Assembly: GCF_000715075.1 (NCBI RefSeq)
Contig: NC_134094.1
Coordinates: 79,336,120-79,400,119, forward strand
Direction of reading: 5' to 3'
Source: Nicotiana tabacum
Taxonomy: Eukaryota > Streptophyta > Magnoliopsida > Solanales > Solanaceae
Length of the DNA stretch: 64,000 nt
The notes below the pieces were generated by a model that was not told where the DNA came from, did no database searches, and was given only the letters and a program-made list of their open reading frames with translations. Both the position numbers and the translations under genes were made by a program. The first letter of the stretch is position 1. Each line of letters opens with the position of its first letter. Below, piece after piece: positions 1 through 11,930 of this stretch.

Positions 1-232
1 CACAGCCAGCGCCCCACGCTAGCTGTGGCCCTCAAATTTCACTTTTTGCCTTTTTGTCCCGATTTCGCTCCAATTCGCGTCATTTCGCCCCAAATTGTGT
101 CCGAATGATCCCTACACATAGAAATACCTAAATTTAGCACAAATAATCATATTAAACATCTCAAATCGTCGAGACATGAGCAAAATGTGAGGCGGTATAT
201 ATCAAAATATGCATACATTAAGCCGATTATCA
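1..232 (-). repeat. 3' LTR (partial) of non-autonomous LTR retrotransposon
   Basis: This stretch repeats, almost base for base, the outer end of the LTR at 3453-4717 (compare 4496-4717). Both copies end in the motif CCGATTATCA. On the minus strand this is the LTR start TGATAATCGG. A purine-rich tract (minus AAGTGTGGGGTGT, from 233-245) lies directly inside it, as expected of the polypurine tract beside a 3' LTR. The rest of this LTR lies before the window. Confidence 0.85.
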
Positions 233-2434
233 ACACCCCACACTTAGACTCTTGCTCGTCCTCGAGCAATGGAACTATATTAGCACCCCCTAAATATACT
301 TAGCACTATGAAAGAGGACCTCACAATTAACTCAATCAAACACCCTACCTTTTGACTATGATCGATGTCGGCAATTAAGCATGAACACACAAATTTCACA
401 TTCTTCCTGTTTTTAAATAGCCCAAGTATACTCAATGTTTTTCAACCAGCTCAATCAACTCAAGCAACCTCTCCACAACCACCTTACCTCAAGAGACAAC
501 TCGTTACCACTAAGCATCCTCAACTCATGCACTCACCCAACACAAGAAAGTGTACAATATCACCAATCCGTCATGAGATCAAGTGCCCTCACCACAAGCA
601 AAAGAGTGAATATCAAAGTAGTCCACAAATTTAAATATGTCATTGAACATAAATTAAGGACATCACACAATTGAACAACATTCACTCACTCTCACAAAGA
701 ATTCATGTGCATCCCGTGGTCGTACCATAAGCTTGCCCGTAGTGTACATCTCTACTAATATAAGCTAGCTAAATCTAGGATCAATTAGGACTTTAAGATT
801 GTAATGTAGGCTAAGGGACGGGTAGGATACATTTAGGAATAGTGACTAACCCTCCTAAGCACTTTAATACACTACACTCACAATTCAAGCGCAATTGCTT
901 CGCAACCCATTCATTTGTCATACACCATAACTAACATAGCCCTATTTTCCATCAAGCACCTCTATGGTTTCACTAGCACGAGTGACAAGGATTAGGAGGT
1001 GTGTCTTTCTACATTATTTGAACTTTTGTTTGCTCTTTCTTTTAAAAAAATTTCTTTTTTTTTTACACACTCCATACATTGAAGTTCATAAGCTAGTGAC
1101 CTTTATTCACAATTTTAGTGCACCTTAAGGGCCCTTCCATGGTTCCACTCAAAAGCCACTTCCCAATCTCTCACCTTACTTCTTCTAGCGACTAAGTGCC
1201 TTAGGAGGTAAAGGTTCAACAATCTCACATTAAGAACAAAGTAGGAGTACGGCTTGTAATGTGGGTGTCAAAGAAACGGTCTATAGGCTCAAAGGGGATA
1301 GCAATGGAAAAATTCTATTTGTCAGTGACAAACACCTTTATGGTCAAGCAAGAAACGCCTATGTCATCTCCTAGACTAGCACAACTTAATGATTTCGCGT
1401 TGATTAACACACAGGGCAAGTTCTAGACTACATAAGATAGCACAGAATATCAACAATCCTTACACACACATGGCACTTGACTCACTCAAGACGGTTCTGT
1501 GTGATTCTCAAGTCAAGCAAGCATATCAAGTTGAGAATTATTTAAGGAACACTGCACTAGGTGGCATACAAGTCAATCAACTGAGAAAAAGGCGTCAAAG
1601 AGTAGGCTACTTAATCTACTTGGGCATTACAATTCAAATTATATATGCAGGAAGACAGAGTGCATGCTCTAACTTAACTTGCCAACACCAAACATATCAA
1701 AAGGTATCTCTGAGCACCTCAGTTTTCTCCCTTATCCTACTCAAAAAAAATAAAACAAAACACCCGGTTCGAGCTACACCCTTGGAAAAGAACCGGCGTC
1801 CAAAGAAAAACCAAGGGATACTACCTAACTATCAAAAATAAAAAAAAAGAAAATCTTTTTGGTATTTTTAATCGGACTTTAATCCCTCAAGAAAATTGTC
1901 CAACAGATCCATCGTCGGGAAAAGTCCAAAAACAAAATTTCAATTTTTTCTCAATTTTTTTCTTTTTTTTTTTAATCTTTTTTTAATTACTACTACTACT
2001 ATACTACACCATTAATTCTACTAACTATGCTATTAAAAATAAGAAGCTAGCTAACAATAAAAAGATAAGAAACTAACAATATACTAATATAATACTATAG
2101 AAAGAATAGAGAATCTTCCACCCCACACTTAAAAGAGTGCAGTGTCCTCAATGCACAAATAAAGTAAAAATAACTAGGGTGGACAAGAAACTCCCTGAAA
2201 TACCAAAGGCCGAAGCAATAGCAGCTCATGGGGTACTCAGACTTCTCCCATGGATGGTCCTTTGTGCGGGTACCTCACACTAGTTCCAACCATCTGGCTC
2301 GCTTTTGCACGCTTCCAGTGACTTTTCTTCCTATGCTCATAATCCTACAAAACAAAATAACACTACAAAAATAATAAAATAAACAAAAATAAATAAAGCA
2401 GTAAAGTTGGGTTGCCTCCCAACAAATGCCTAAT

Positions 2435-3295
2435 TTAATGTAGCGGCACGACGTGAACCGCTTTTTGCCTCCACCTCGAACTTATGAATTGAGCCCCTAA
2501 CATGGCATCCAGTCTGCGGCTATGCTCCAGTAGTGGGGCTACAACGATAACCATGCCAAGTAATAAATTTTTCACTTTACACTTCTCGGCCTTTAGATGA
2601 GGAATGTAATTTTTGCTTTTTGGCACAACAAATTCAAGAATATAGGCACTCTCATCCTCACCCTTTGACCCCCTCATTGGCTCAGATGGCTCGATTACTA
2701 TCTTACTATCTAAACACAATGTGGAAAAATAATTGGAACGAGGTCTAATGCGCCTTAACTCATGTTTTGTACTACTATTTACATCCCCATATATACACAC
2801 ACTCAAGTCTCCCAAAGTAATGTTATGTATTCCCTCATATGACTCTAGAGCATTCTTCTCAACATTGGCATCCTCAAGAAAAACATGGTCTAATGATTGG
2901 TATTCTCGTTTTAGCTCCACAATTTGGTCTAGAAGATTTTTTTCAGCTTCACACAACTCATCATTAAATTGTTGGCCATTACACGCATCAAACTTTTCAT
3001 TCAAATTTGCATCCAAGTTATGCACAGCCAAGCCAAAATTATCAATTTTATGTGCAAGATCATCTCTCTCCTTAGACCAATCATTCACCAACGTTGTCAG
3101 AAGACAACGTCGTTCCGCATATTCCCTTAATCGAGAATATTCGTCCCAATACCAACCCTTATTCCCATATTCAAATTCAGATTTCCAAGAGTTCAGGTCA
3201 TGACAAGCCCAAAATGACAGGCTATATAAGTCTTCCGTCAGCCAAGAGTCTTCATCAATAACCTTACCTCCATATATTTCATCCCCAGATGTCAT
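2435..3295 (-). CDS. Uncharacterised 286-aa ORF of the non-autonomous element
   Basis: An uninterrupted 286-codon ORF whose ATG lies about 135 bases after the primer binding site, where gag normally starts. The protein is acidic in its first third (many D and E, tryptophans around residues 18, 30, 37, 48 and 50). From about residue 70 to 135 it is charged and leucine-spaced, so a coiled coil is plausible. The C-terminal 80 residues are more basic. There is no CCHC knuckle and I do not recognise a family. It could be a diverged gag head or a captured host sequence. An intact frame in an element that lacks all enzymes is worth attention, but one copy cannot show selection. Confidence 0.55.
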   Translation of the reverse strand: MTSGDEIYGGKVIDEDSWLTEDLYSLSFWACHDLNSWKSEFEYGNKGWYWDEYSRLREYAERRCLLTTLVNDWSKERDDLAHKIDNFGLAVHNLDANLNEKFDACNGQQFNDELCEAEKNLLDQIVELKREYQSLDHVFLEDANVEKNALESYEGIHNITLGDLSVCIYGDVNSSTKHELRRIRPRSNYFSTLCLDSKIVIEPSEPMRGSKGEDESAYILEFVVPKSKNYIPHLKAEKCKVKNLLLGMVIVVAPLLEHSRRLDAMLGAQFISSRWRQKAVHVVPLH

Positions 3296-3428
3296 GGTGA
3301 AAGAACTAGAAACACACTAAGAGAAAAATCAAATAGTTATAAAAATAAAATATTTACAAAAAGAGAAGAAAAAAAACTTGTAAAGATAAAAGTAAAAGCC
3401 TAATGTAGAAAAATAGTTAATTTCTAAG

Positions 3429-3446
3429 TCCCCGGTAACGGCACCA
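3429..3446 (-). other. Primer binding site, tRNA-Asp type
   Basis: On the minus strand the sequence is TGGTGCCGTTACCGGGGA, six bases inside the LTR end at 3453. It matches the complement of the 3' end of plant tRNA-Asp (which would give TGGCGCCGTTGCCGGGGA) with two transition differences. This fixes the element as minus-oriented and 3453-4717 as its 5' LTR. Confidence 0.85.
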
Positions 3447-3452
3447 AAAACT

Positions 3453-4717
3453 TGTTGCAGCCAAACGCACACGCAAGTATACGCGGTCGTCAAGTAATAA
3501 AGTGACTAAAAGTCGGATGTCGAACCCACGAGGACTTGTGATTAACTATTAACTAAATTAGACTATCCTAATTATCTAAACAAGAATTAAACCTAAAAAT
3601 ATTTAATTCTAAACTAATTAGATAAAAAAATATAAATAATGAACTTTGAACAGAGAAAGAGCAGATTTTTATGATATCAATGTAATGAAAACGATCTAGG
3701 GTTATGGGCTATCTAACAATCCTATTGTATTCTTCAATTGAATTGATCGACTAATTTATCTAGCTTATTGGTTGACAGGGTTAATATTGCTCATAAGAAT
3801 CTGTCGAGTTCTTACTCGCCTATTCAAGCTAACCTAACGCTTATATGTCTATGGAGTTAGAATCAACAAGAACGCATTTATAATTGCTGTAAATCAACCA
3901 AGTAAGGCAATTAGGTATATGTCTATCCTAGCCACGAATCAGTTCCCTGATGCCCGAGTTCAAGAACTTGCTCTACTCAATCCTATATGCAATCTAGAAT
4001 TCCCACTTTCGAGTTCAATTCTAGATTCGTAGATAGTATTCAATTGGTGATCAAGCAATTAAATAATTAAGCGCAAGATTGAATAAATAAACCAATATGA
4101 TAAATCAAGAAGGCAAAATCAATATCCGAATAACAATAGTCATGAAAGAACCACAACCCTAGAACGAGAAGTTTAGCTCCACATAGACATGGTAGCCAAA
4201 CAATAAATCATACAAAGAAACATAAAAATTACTAAGTTTGGTGAGAGAAAGATGGAACTTGATGAATTTCGACCTCCACGGCGGCTTTGTGCTTGTGTTT
4301 TTTCTCTCAAAACATCCTCTTTCTTTTAAAATAGGTTTAGGTTGGCTTTTATATGAGTTGGGGGCATCTAGGGGTCGAAATAACCGAGTCCTAGTCGAAA
4401 AAGGACACTTTTCCGTCTTGAGCGTCCAGGTCAGCGTGGGGCGCTGGCCCTGGCGCTCAAATATTTTGGCTGCTGTAAATTGCGCCCCAGCCAGCGCCCC
4501 ATGCTGGTTGTGGCCCTCAAATTTCACTTTTTGCCTTTTTGTCCCGATTTCGCTCCAATTCGTTCCATTTCGCCCCAAATTGTGTCCGAATGATCCCTAC
4601 ACATAGAAATACCTAAATTTAGCACAAATAATCATATTAAACATCTCAAATCGTCGAGACATGAGCAAAATGTGAGGCGGTATATATCAAAATATGCATA
4701 CATTAAGCCGATTATCA
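3453..4717 (-). repeat. 5' LTR of the non-autonomous element
   Basis: A 1265-bp LTR with TG...CA ends. Minus-strand start is TGATAATCGG and the inner end is GGCTGCAACA next to the primer site. Its outer 220 bp repeats at 1-232, and its inner 700 bp is homologous to the solo LTR at 12211-13584. Flanking bases 4718-4722 (GTTAT) would be one target duplication; the partner lies outside the window. The insertion falls just upstream of the first visible TPR-gene exon. Confidence 0.85.
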
Positions 4718-5061
4718 GTTATTCTAAAAGTTATCTATTGAAAAAAGAAAAGAATTTTATTTAAAAAAAATTGTTTCACGGGAAGGGGTTCCCTTTCCCA
4801 TTCAAAACGTGAAGGGAGTATTGTTTCCTAGCCCTTAAAGGTTAAGGGGTAAAGTGGATTTGACTCTAATTTTACCATTATTGTTATTTGGGTCAGACCT
4901 TTAGATACTATGAGTTGGTGAAAAGTTCCATTTTCTTCTCTAGTCAAATGAAGATTGTCTATTCATAAAAGCCATGTAAAGTTTATTTGTGTTTTTGCTG
5001 CAAGCTATAATAAGGATGGGCATTAACTTTTATTGACTGCTATCTTTCATTGGGTAATCAG

Positions 5062-7991
5062 ATCTTTGGCAAAGGGGGTTGTCTCTATATTATCTTGATA
5101 GGTAATAACTTTTCCACTTATCTTATACTAGTTTGTATTAAATTTTTGGGCCTTTATTAAGAAAAAAGACAAGCACAACTTAAACTGGTTGCGTCTGGTT
5201 AGGTATGAGGAGGGTGCGGAACAATTCCGTTTAGATGTTGCCCAGAATCCAAATGACACAGAGGAGTCGATATGGTGCTTCCTCTGTGAAGCTCAACTGT
5301 ATGGAGTTGGTGAAGCAAGAAAAAGATATCTTGAGGTAAGTGACTTCGTCTGCATAGCTAGACTATCAAACTTCTGTTCTGCATTTTTTGCCTATTAATA
5401 GAGGATTGATGTTTTTTGATTGACGCACTGATACCCAAATATGGCTATTAAATGAAACTTCGTCATGTTCTAAGAGTTAGTTTGTACTAATATTTCCAAA
5501 TTGAGAATTTTTTACTCTATTGAGATTCTGTTATGTGTAGAATGATTTGATCAAGCATCTTATTGTAGCCATTTTCTAGATTCTATTTGTATATTTACTT
5601 ACAACAACTAAAATTTGAACCTTCCAACAGCTTATCTGATGTGTGCAGGTAGGTAGAGATTCACGACCAGTCATGCGAGAAGCTTATAACATGTTTAAAG
5701 ACGGTGGTGACCCAGAAAATGTATGGAATATGGTTTTGTTGTCAGAATAAAGCAATTCATTTTAGCTTTTGATTAGTTTCAAGTTAGTTTGTTCTAGTGC
5801 TTGTTCAATTCTTACCCTGATCATAAACGAATACTAACCGAAGTAGGCAATATGTTTCTATTTCATTCACCTTCACTCTCTTGTTCTTGTACTAGAGATT
5901 GTCTCTACTCCTTCAGTTGCTTGTTCATATAACTTAAACTGAGAGCCTGGTGATTCTTACTAAATTATGAAAGAGTTTCTTGACGAGATTTATTTCAAAA
6001 CATTCGTATTTATTTCAGTCCAACCTTTCTTATAATATGTCCTAAACTGAGAGCATAGTGATTGTTACTAAATTATGACAGTTCCTTTCTTTGAAGCAAC
6101 ACAACAACAACAACAACAACAAACCCAGTGAAATTCCATAACTGGGGTCTGGGGAGGGTAAGATGTACGTAGATCTTACCCTTACCTTATGACGGTAGAG
6201 AGGTTGTTTGCGAAAGACCCTCGGTTCAAGAATAGTGAAAATGAAGCAATAAACAGACAATAGCAACATCAAGTTAATAAGACACGGAAGCAAATGGTGC
6301 AACTTACAATAACAAAGATCTAAGAATATGACACTACAAGAATAGAGCCAATCCTACTGGAAATAATGACACACCGTGTAATAGCAAGGGGCTAAGAATA
6401 GGAAAATACAAGGCTAGTACTAATACTACTGAAAAGACTAGACGAAACTCTTGACTGTCTGTCAACCCACAACCCTAATTCTCGACCTCCACTCCCTCCT
6501 ATCGAGGGTCATGTCCTCGGTGAGTTGAAGTAGAGTCATGTCCTGCCTAATCACCTCACACCAGTACTTCTTAGGCCTCCCTCTACCCCTCCTCTGACCC
6601 GCCATGGTCAACCTCTCACACCTCCTAACCCGGGCATCAGAGTCTCTCCTCTTCACATGTCCGAACCATCTCAGCCTCGATTCCCGCAACTTATTTTTCA
6701 CAGGAGCCATGCCCACCTTGTCCCTAATATATTCATTCATAATCTAGTCTTTCCTGGTATGCCCCCACATCCATCTCAACATCCTTATTTCCACTACTTT
6801 CAACTTCTGTACATGAGATTTCTTGACTGACCAACACTTGGCTCCATACAACATGGCTGGTCTAACTATCGCTTTATAGAACTTGCCCTTAAATCTAGTT
6901 CCTTTCTTTGAAGCATTCTATTTTAAAATATCTATGAGTTGTTCCTATGATCTACACTATATGTATTTCCTCTAATTTGCAGCTTTGATTGGTGTCAATA
7001 TTTTCACTAACTACAAACTATTCCTTAATTCTGAAGCTTGTTGCTGCATTTTCAAGTGGACAGCCAAATGAATATTTCTATGCTTCTCTGTATGCTGGGT
7101 TGTACTACGAATCCCAGGTTTTTACTAATCTCTAGGCCCTACATTTACTATGGTGATTCTTCTGCCAGATTGCTCTTGGAACTGGAAGTAATTTAGCTTA
7201 TCTTGACCCCTGCTTACTTTCACAATGCACACATTACTCTGAGAATGAACCTGTATATCCGATACTTTTTTAATAAATTGTGTATGCCATGATTTTGTTC
7301 TCAAAACTGAGGTAGAGTAGTGACTTTGATTGACGTAAAGTGCAACGGTTGCTTTTGATAGTCTTTATGAAAGTAACTGAAATACCATCTTCCACTGTGG
7401 CCTCACATGCGTATGGTCATGTGATTCTTTCAGGCTAAGTTCAATAGTCACGCACTGCTTAATTTTCATATGATGGCAATTATGTAGTCACAGAAGAAAG
7501 AATATTAGCATAGTGATTTACTTTATTACAATTATTGTGTTTTACTGTTTTCCTTGTCAATGGAACTAAATTAGGATAAAGATTAGTTTCTTCCCACAGT
7601 AAAGGAGATCTTTGAAACATCTACAATGGTTAAATTTGCATAAGAATGGCCTGAGTTGGAGAGATTACTATCAGATTTTCTACTTAAGCTTTGAATACTG
7701 GAACTCCAACAGCTTACATGATGAGCTATTTTGCTGTTTTTTTATTTCCAGAATGAGCCAGATGCAGCTAAAGTTCATTTAATTGCTGCTTGTCAATCGG
7801 CTTACGGATCAAGGTTCGATGAAGGGTGTTTTAGCTAGATATATGCAAATTCAGTATACTTGTTGTTTGTCTTAGAAATATATGTAAGCATGACGAAGAG
7901 CCTCTTATTAATATTCATTAATAGGTCTGATGATTACATGGCTGCTCTTGCCAAGGTTCATTGCAAATGTAGAAACTGGAACCTCAACTAA
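5062..7991 (+). CDS. TPR-like protein gene, six 3' exons (5' exons not in view)
   Basis: Exons placed by splice signals and frame: 5062-5101 (40-bp micro-exon), 5203-5335, 5649-5720, 7037-7117, 7752-7813 and 7925-7991, ending in TAA. All phases join without a stop, giving about 151 residues. The product begins [20 protein letters not shown] and ends with CKCRNWNLN. Motifs such as [20 protein letters not shown] and [19 protein letters not shown] match a conserved plant tetratricopeptide-like family, which I recall as the plastid-targeted At1g78915 type; function unknown. The N-terminus with any transit peptide is missing and should lie beyond the LTR element at 1-4717, which then sits in an intron, or it has been lost. 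The intron 5721-7036 holds a LINE insertion. Confidence 0.85.
6099..6896 (-). mobile_element. 5'-truncated RTE-type LINE in a TPR-gene intron
   Basis: Flanked by a perfect 19-bp target duplication, AGTTCCTTTCTTTGAAGCA, at 6080-6098 and 6897-6915. On the minus strand it encodes the C-terminal end of a LINE polyprotein (6896 down to 6462) with [19 protein letters not shown] and [14 protein letters not shown], broken by at least one stop. A 3' UTR follows, ending in a TTG-repeat tail (ACA repeats on plus at 6099-6121). The 5' truncation, 3' simple-repeat tail and long duplication are typical of target-primed reverse transcription. Confidence 0.92.
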
Positions 7992-9789
7992 GAGAATACA
8001 CTCAAGTGCAGTGAGTATGGTAAATTCGTTGTTCCGAAATTTCTCACCAAAGTATGTTTCTCGATTTACATATGTTTCAGCTTGACCGAATTTACACTTT
8101 CATTGTTAGTTTTATAAAATCACGTGTCACTCAATTAAATGGTGAATCATCTTGAAACATGTCAATGACATTCCAAATTAGGATGTGGACTAGTAACTTG
8201 TGTACAAATAGCTAAAGGAAAGGTATAAAAATATATCTTTTTTATGCAGCCGCAAGAATTCTTGATCTGCCTATGTCTGTTGATACTGTTATTTGTAGAT
8301 ACTCTGGTTATTCATGTTAGAGAATTAGATTATACTGTGTTTAGACAGCTTTGATAATTAGATTGTACTATGTTTAGACAGCATTACCGTAAATTACAAC
8401 TAGCTTCATATGTGTGTGAACGGACACAAGACTGTTTATTACATGACACCTTTTTGCATTCATATTATCTATGGCTCAGTCGCGAGTATCATTTAGGAGT
8501 GCATGATGAGTTAACCAAGCCTGAGAACGGAACTAAGCAAATATATTTTAAGTAACCATGATGCAGCTTTACGGCTGCAAGTTTGGCCTGGATATGAAGA
8601 CGAGGGAGAAAACCTATTAGTATCTAATTGCTTCTCTTTCTTGTTTGCATATGGTGGTCTAGCATTTGGAGGATGACATTTTATGGATTGGACTACTTTA
8701 AACTAGTAATGATTTAGGTCAAAATCAGATGCTTAATCAGATAACATATTTTTTAAAAGCAAGCGATTTACGGAGTACATTGACATGGTGAATGAGCATG
8801 ATGCTTATGTAAGAATGTTTTCGCTACATCAATCGAACACCAAAAGATATATTTCAGAAGATGTTTGTATGAAAAGTTTATGATGTTGAAGTATTGTTGG
8901 ACCTCAGTGTTTCTGATGTTCGTCAGCTGGTTATTCCTGCTGCAGCATTTACACGAAAAGAAAAGGAAAAAGAAGGAATAAGTATCTTTAATGTTCCATG
9001 TTAGAATCGATTTGTCATCTAAAATATTGATCCACACATGCATTAGAAACATATATAAGATTATACGATTCTTTATCCAAGGGTGCCAAAGTTTTTTTTT
9101 TTTTTTTCTTAATTCTTCCACTATCTATTTCTATCTATGTTTATTCTTCCCTTGTCTATGTCTATTCTATTTAATACTAGAATGATTTTTCCGTATCCAT
9201 ACTAATACCAATCTAGACCATCTCATGAATGTGACCAAATCTCATATACTTTGCAGTTTGTTTGCACTGTTAAAAAGGAGATGGAAAGAAGAGAAAGGAC
9301 TCCAGAACAAAAAAGGGAGAACACATATGGTTTCTCGTCTTTCATACACTGTTGAAGATAGAACAGAAAGAAATGGAGTGAATTATTGTTCTAAAGAAAA
9401 AAAGAGTAGAAGAGAGAGGGAAGTATAGCAACCATCTTTACATGACTGGACACAGTCACACAGGTATAACTGATGTAAAATTTAAACTCCTGATAATAAA
9501 AGGAGGTATTTGAAATTATGAGCTGTTATGTAAAGGTTTTATTTGATTTGTTCCTGTTCAAATTTTGAGTTAAAAATGCATTACTCATCTATCGCTTTCT
9601 CCCGTTGCTACCTTTTCTCATTTGAGAAACAAATCGAAATATATTGTTGCTAATTGCAATTTGCTAATACTACTTTGTTACTGAAGTTTGAACAAAAAGT
9701 AAACGGTGTTGCGAATATTAGGTTTGGTCTTGATGCAATTTCGTATGTACTCCCTGTTAGTTGTTACCACTCCCTCTCCTTCCAAACAT
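7992..9789. other. 3' UTR and downstream spacer of the TPR gene
   Basis: AT-rich sequence after the TPR stop codon. The first few hundred bases are probably 3' UTR, possibly spliced, but I cannot place its end. Short ORFs here (for example near 8370, 8991 and 9225) are AT-rich, lack recognisable motifs and are not supported as genes. Confidence 0.5.
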
Positions 9790-10540
9790 TGTTACAAACG
9801 TGCCCAAGTGCTATTCTAGTTATGGTCGTTCAAAATCGAACCGTAACCGTTAACCGAGCCGCGAAAACAACTTATGGCTTACTGGTATCAGATTATCAGG
9901 GTAATGATAGGTGAACGGATTGAAATTTTATACATAACGGCTTAACGGTTTGGGGGCGGATTACTCAATTTCCTTATCGGATAAATCGTTAACCCGTTAA
10001 GAATTTTTATATTTATACTTTTACCTCTATGTATATTTTTTTAAGTAATATTTATTGGTCGGTCCAAGGTATATGGAATAAGGTCATGATCTAGTAACAG
10101 ATGTAGACCTTGATGTAGGATTGGATTTAAGTTAGTTGGGACAGACTAGTCTGCTACTTCCATTTAGACAAGTACTATATGATTTAAGCTAAAGGTGGTT
10201 GGTAATCTCGTTGCCCAAATTATTGGGGTTCGGTTTCTATTTTCTAGACCTACTCAGCTAGTTCAATTTTCAATACAAAAGGCTTCATTTACTTCGTCCA
10301 GAATTATTGCAAAGACAAAGCATATGTGATGCTTTACTCCAAATTTTTTCTTAATTGATAATTCGATAAACCGCCCGATAATTATTAATTCGATACAAAT
10401 CCGTTCGATATCTTATTGATTGACTAGCGAATTATTATATTTATAAACCGATAAGCGATATGCCAAACTGTTAGCGTAAATATCCTCCCAATCTGCCCGA
10501 TAAGAACCCCTAATATTTCTAGTGCAAGAAAATAAAATGC
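9790..10540. repeat. Possible degenerate MITE with diffuse inverted ends
   Basis: The left part (about 9820-10010) is rich in AACCGTTAACC, TTAACGGTTT and CCGTTAAGAA words. The right part (about 10350-10520) is rich in GATAAACCGCCCGATAA and CCGATAAG words in the opposite sense. This resembles plant MITEs built on TTATCGGNNGGTTTATC-like inverted sequence. No clean terminal inverted repeat or target duplication was found, so the limits are approximate. Confidence 0.35.
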
Positions 10541-10704
10541 TTAAGCTTTATATCTAACTTAGTTTAGTAAGCTGTTGACACACTCATATTAGGCTATGTT
10601 GAGTTTATTTGATTTGAATTGTCGTATCGTCGATGTTGCATAGCAAATAACTAAAGTAGTGGAAATATAGTATGTTTAGGTAATGGAATTAAAAAAGAAT
10701 TAAC

Positions 10705-10897
10705 TTATTTATTTTTTAGTCCGTTTAAAAAAGAATGAATTTTTTAAAAATTTGAAGACAATTTAACTTTAAAATTCGCTTTTTATTCTTAATTATAGTC
10801 ACACAAATATTTATGCATTGTTTTAGACCACAAATTTTAAAAATTTTCTTTTTTGCTTAAACTCTGTAGGTTCAAATAAATTAGAAAAAAGGGAGTA
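10705..10897. mobile_element. Degenerate Stowaway-like MITE
   Basis: The core contains AACAATTTAACTTTAAA-like sequence, CACACAAATATTTATG, TTTTAGACCACAAATTTT and CTTAAACTCTGT, and ends in AAAAAGGGAGTA. Their order matches a common nightshade Stowaway family whose intact ends are CTCCCTCCGT and ACGGAGGGAGTA. The left end has decayed. Confidence 0.6.
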
Positions 10898-11716
10898 TAT
10901 ATTTTCTATTTATCACTCCCTCTCAAGGCTTCTAAGATAAGAAAAGGTAAATATGAATCAAGTTCCTTGAAGTCATCGCCAAACTTTGAGACACGAGACA
11001 CAATTCGGCTTTGTGCTTATTAGGGTCATATTCATAGGAGGAAAGGTAACTCGCACCAAATATACAAATCACTTGCAAATACTATCATACACCTAACTTT
11101 CACCAAGGAATGCTGTGAAATTTGAGTTTCCAAAAGAAAAAACTTTTAATAGGAAATACTTTTTCTTTTAGTGGATGTTATATAATACAAAAGGATTAAC
11201 CGAAATTAGTGAGATTAGAACACCATCATCACATATTTTAGAACGTCTCAAAAGTGAGTGTCACAATTGGGGTATATATAGGTGAAAATTTTCAAAGTGG
11301 AGTATATATGTGTATATATATTGACCTGCACCTATTCTCAATCTAATGGCTCTAAATCTTGATCTGTGTTTGATTTTTTAAAAGATGGGGCAACAAGAAT
11401 ATTAAAAATATTGATTAAAAATGTCTCTCAATTTTTTATTAAGCATAGGAGGCTTTAAATAGCCAACTTGAAAGCAGAATTTGCAGAATAAATATTCAAA
11501 ATTTAAAATCTAAAATATCACAACTTACTTATCCAACTAAATTTAAATTTAAACAAAAAGACTGACTAAACTACTTATTATTCTAGTAAATCATAAATGA
11601 GGAAGCAGAAATTCAACAATCTGCCTTTCTTGTAGATGATATTTTTTAGTTCTTTTCAAGGTATTTAGAGGGAAAAAGCCTAATAGTTTTGGGTATTATT
11701 ATTGGTTTTGATGGTG
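10898..11716. other. Spacer, no gene seen
   Basis: AT-rich DNA with short runs of A and T and no open frame with recognisable motifs. It ends immediately before the dUTPase pseudogene, and the 100 bases upstream of that pseudogene do not match the N-terminal part of dUTPase. Confidence 0.5.
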
Positions 11717-11930
11717 ATAGCACCGCGATCAGGGTTGACATGGAAGCAGTCCATAGACGTCGGAGGTGGTGTTATAGATGCTGACTGCAGAGGTTGATTT
11801 TGAAGTGAAGGTTGGTGATAGAATAGCACAACTCATCATTGAGATAATTGTGAAACCAGAGGTTGAGGAGGTCGATAATCTGGACTCAACTGTGAGAGGC
11901 TCCGGCGGCTTTGGATCCACGGGAGTATAA
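11717..11930 (+). pseudogene. DUT: dUTPase (deoxyuridine triphosphatase) pseudogene fragment
   Basis: Two plus-strand segments in different frames rebuild the C-terminal half of a trimeric dUTPase. 11717-11791 reads IAPRSGLTWKQSIDVGGG and continues VIDADCR, covering conserved motifs 2 and 3. 11793-11930 reads [17 protein letters not shown], and later [17 protein letters not shown] with a natural TAA stop, covering motifs 4 and 5. Between them a dozen or so residues expected in the family are missing and the frame shifts by one. The N-terminal half with motif 1 is absent. It cannot make working enzyme, which would hydrolyse dUTP to dUMP and keep uracil out of DNA. It is either a retrocopy remnant or the last exon of a dead duplicate. 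Confidence 0.9.

Larger units (their letters stand above)
233..3452 (-). mobile_element. Interior of non-autonomous (LARD-like) LTR retrotransposon
   Basis: About 3.2 kb between two directly repeated LTRs, with a polypurine tract at 233-245 and a primer binding site at 3429-3446. I see no reverse transcriptase, integrase, RNase H, protease or zinc-knuckle motif in any frame. The only sizeable ORF is at 2435-3295; the remaining 2.2 kb toward the 3' LTR looks non-coding. Movement would therefore depend on another element's proteins. The Asp-tRNA primer and LTRs of about 1.3 kb suggest derivation from the Athila branch of Ty3/gypsy, which is inference. Confidence 0.8.

Noticed and set aside
1470..1841. 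123-codon plus-strand ORF near the left edge
   Set aside because: Lies antisense in the non-coding interior of the minus-oriented element and shows no recognisable motif.
2733..3203. 156-codon plus-strand ORF
   Set aside because: It is antisense to the 286-aa ORF, which fits the element's orientation and has the better position after the primer site.
9225..9428. Basic 67-codon frame
   Set aside because: AT/purine-rich sequence with no splice or motif support; probably chance.
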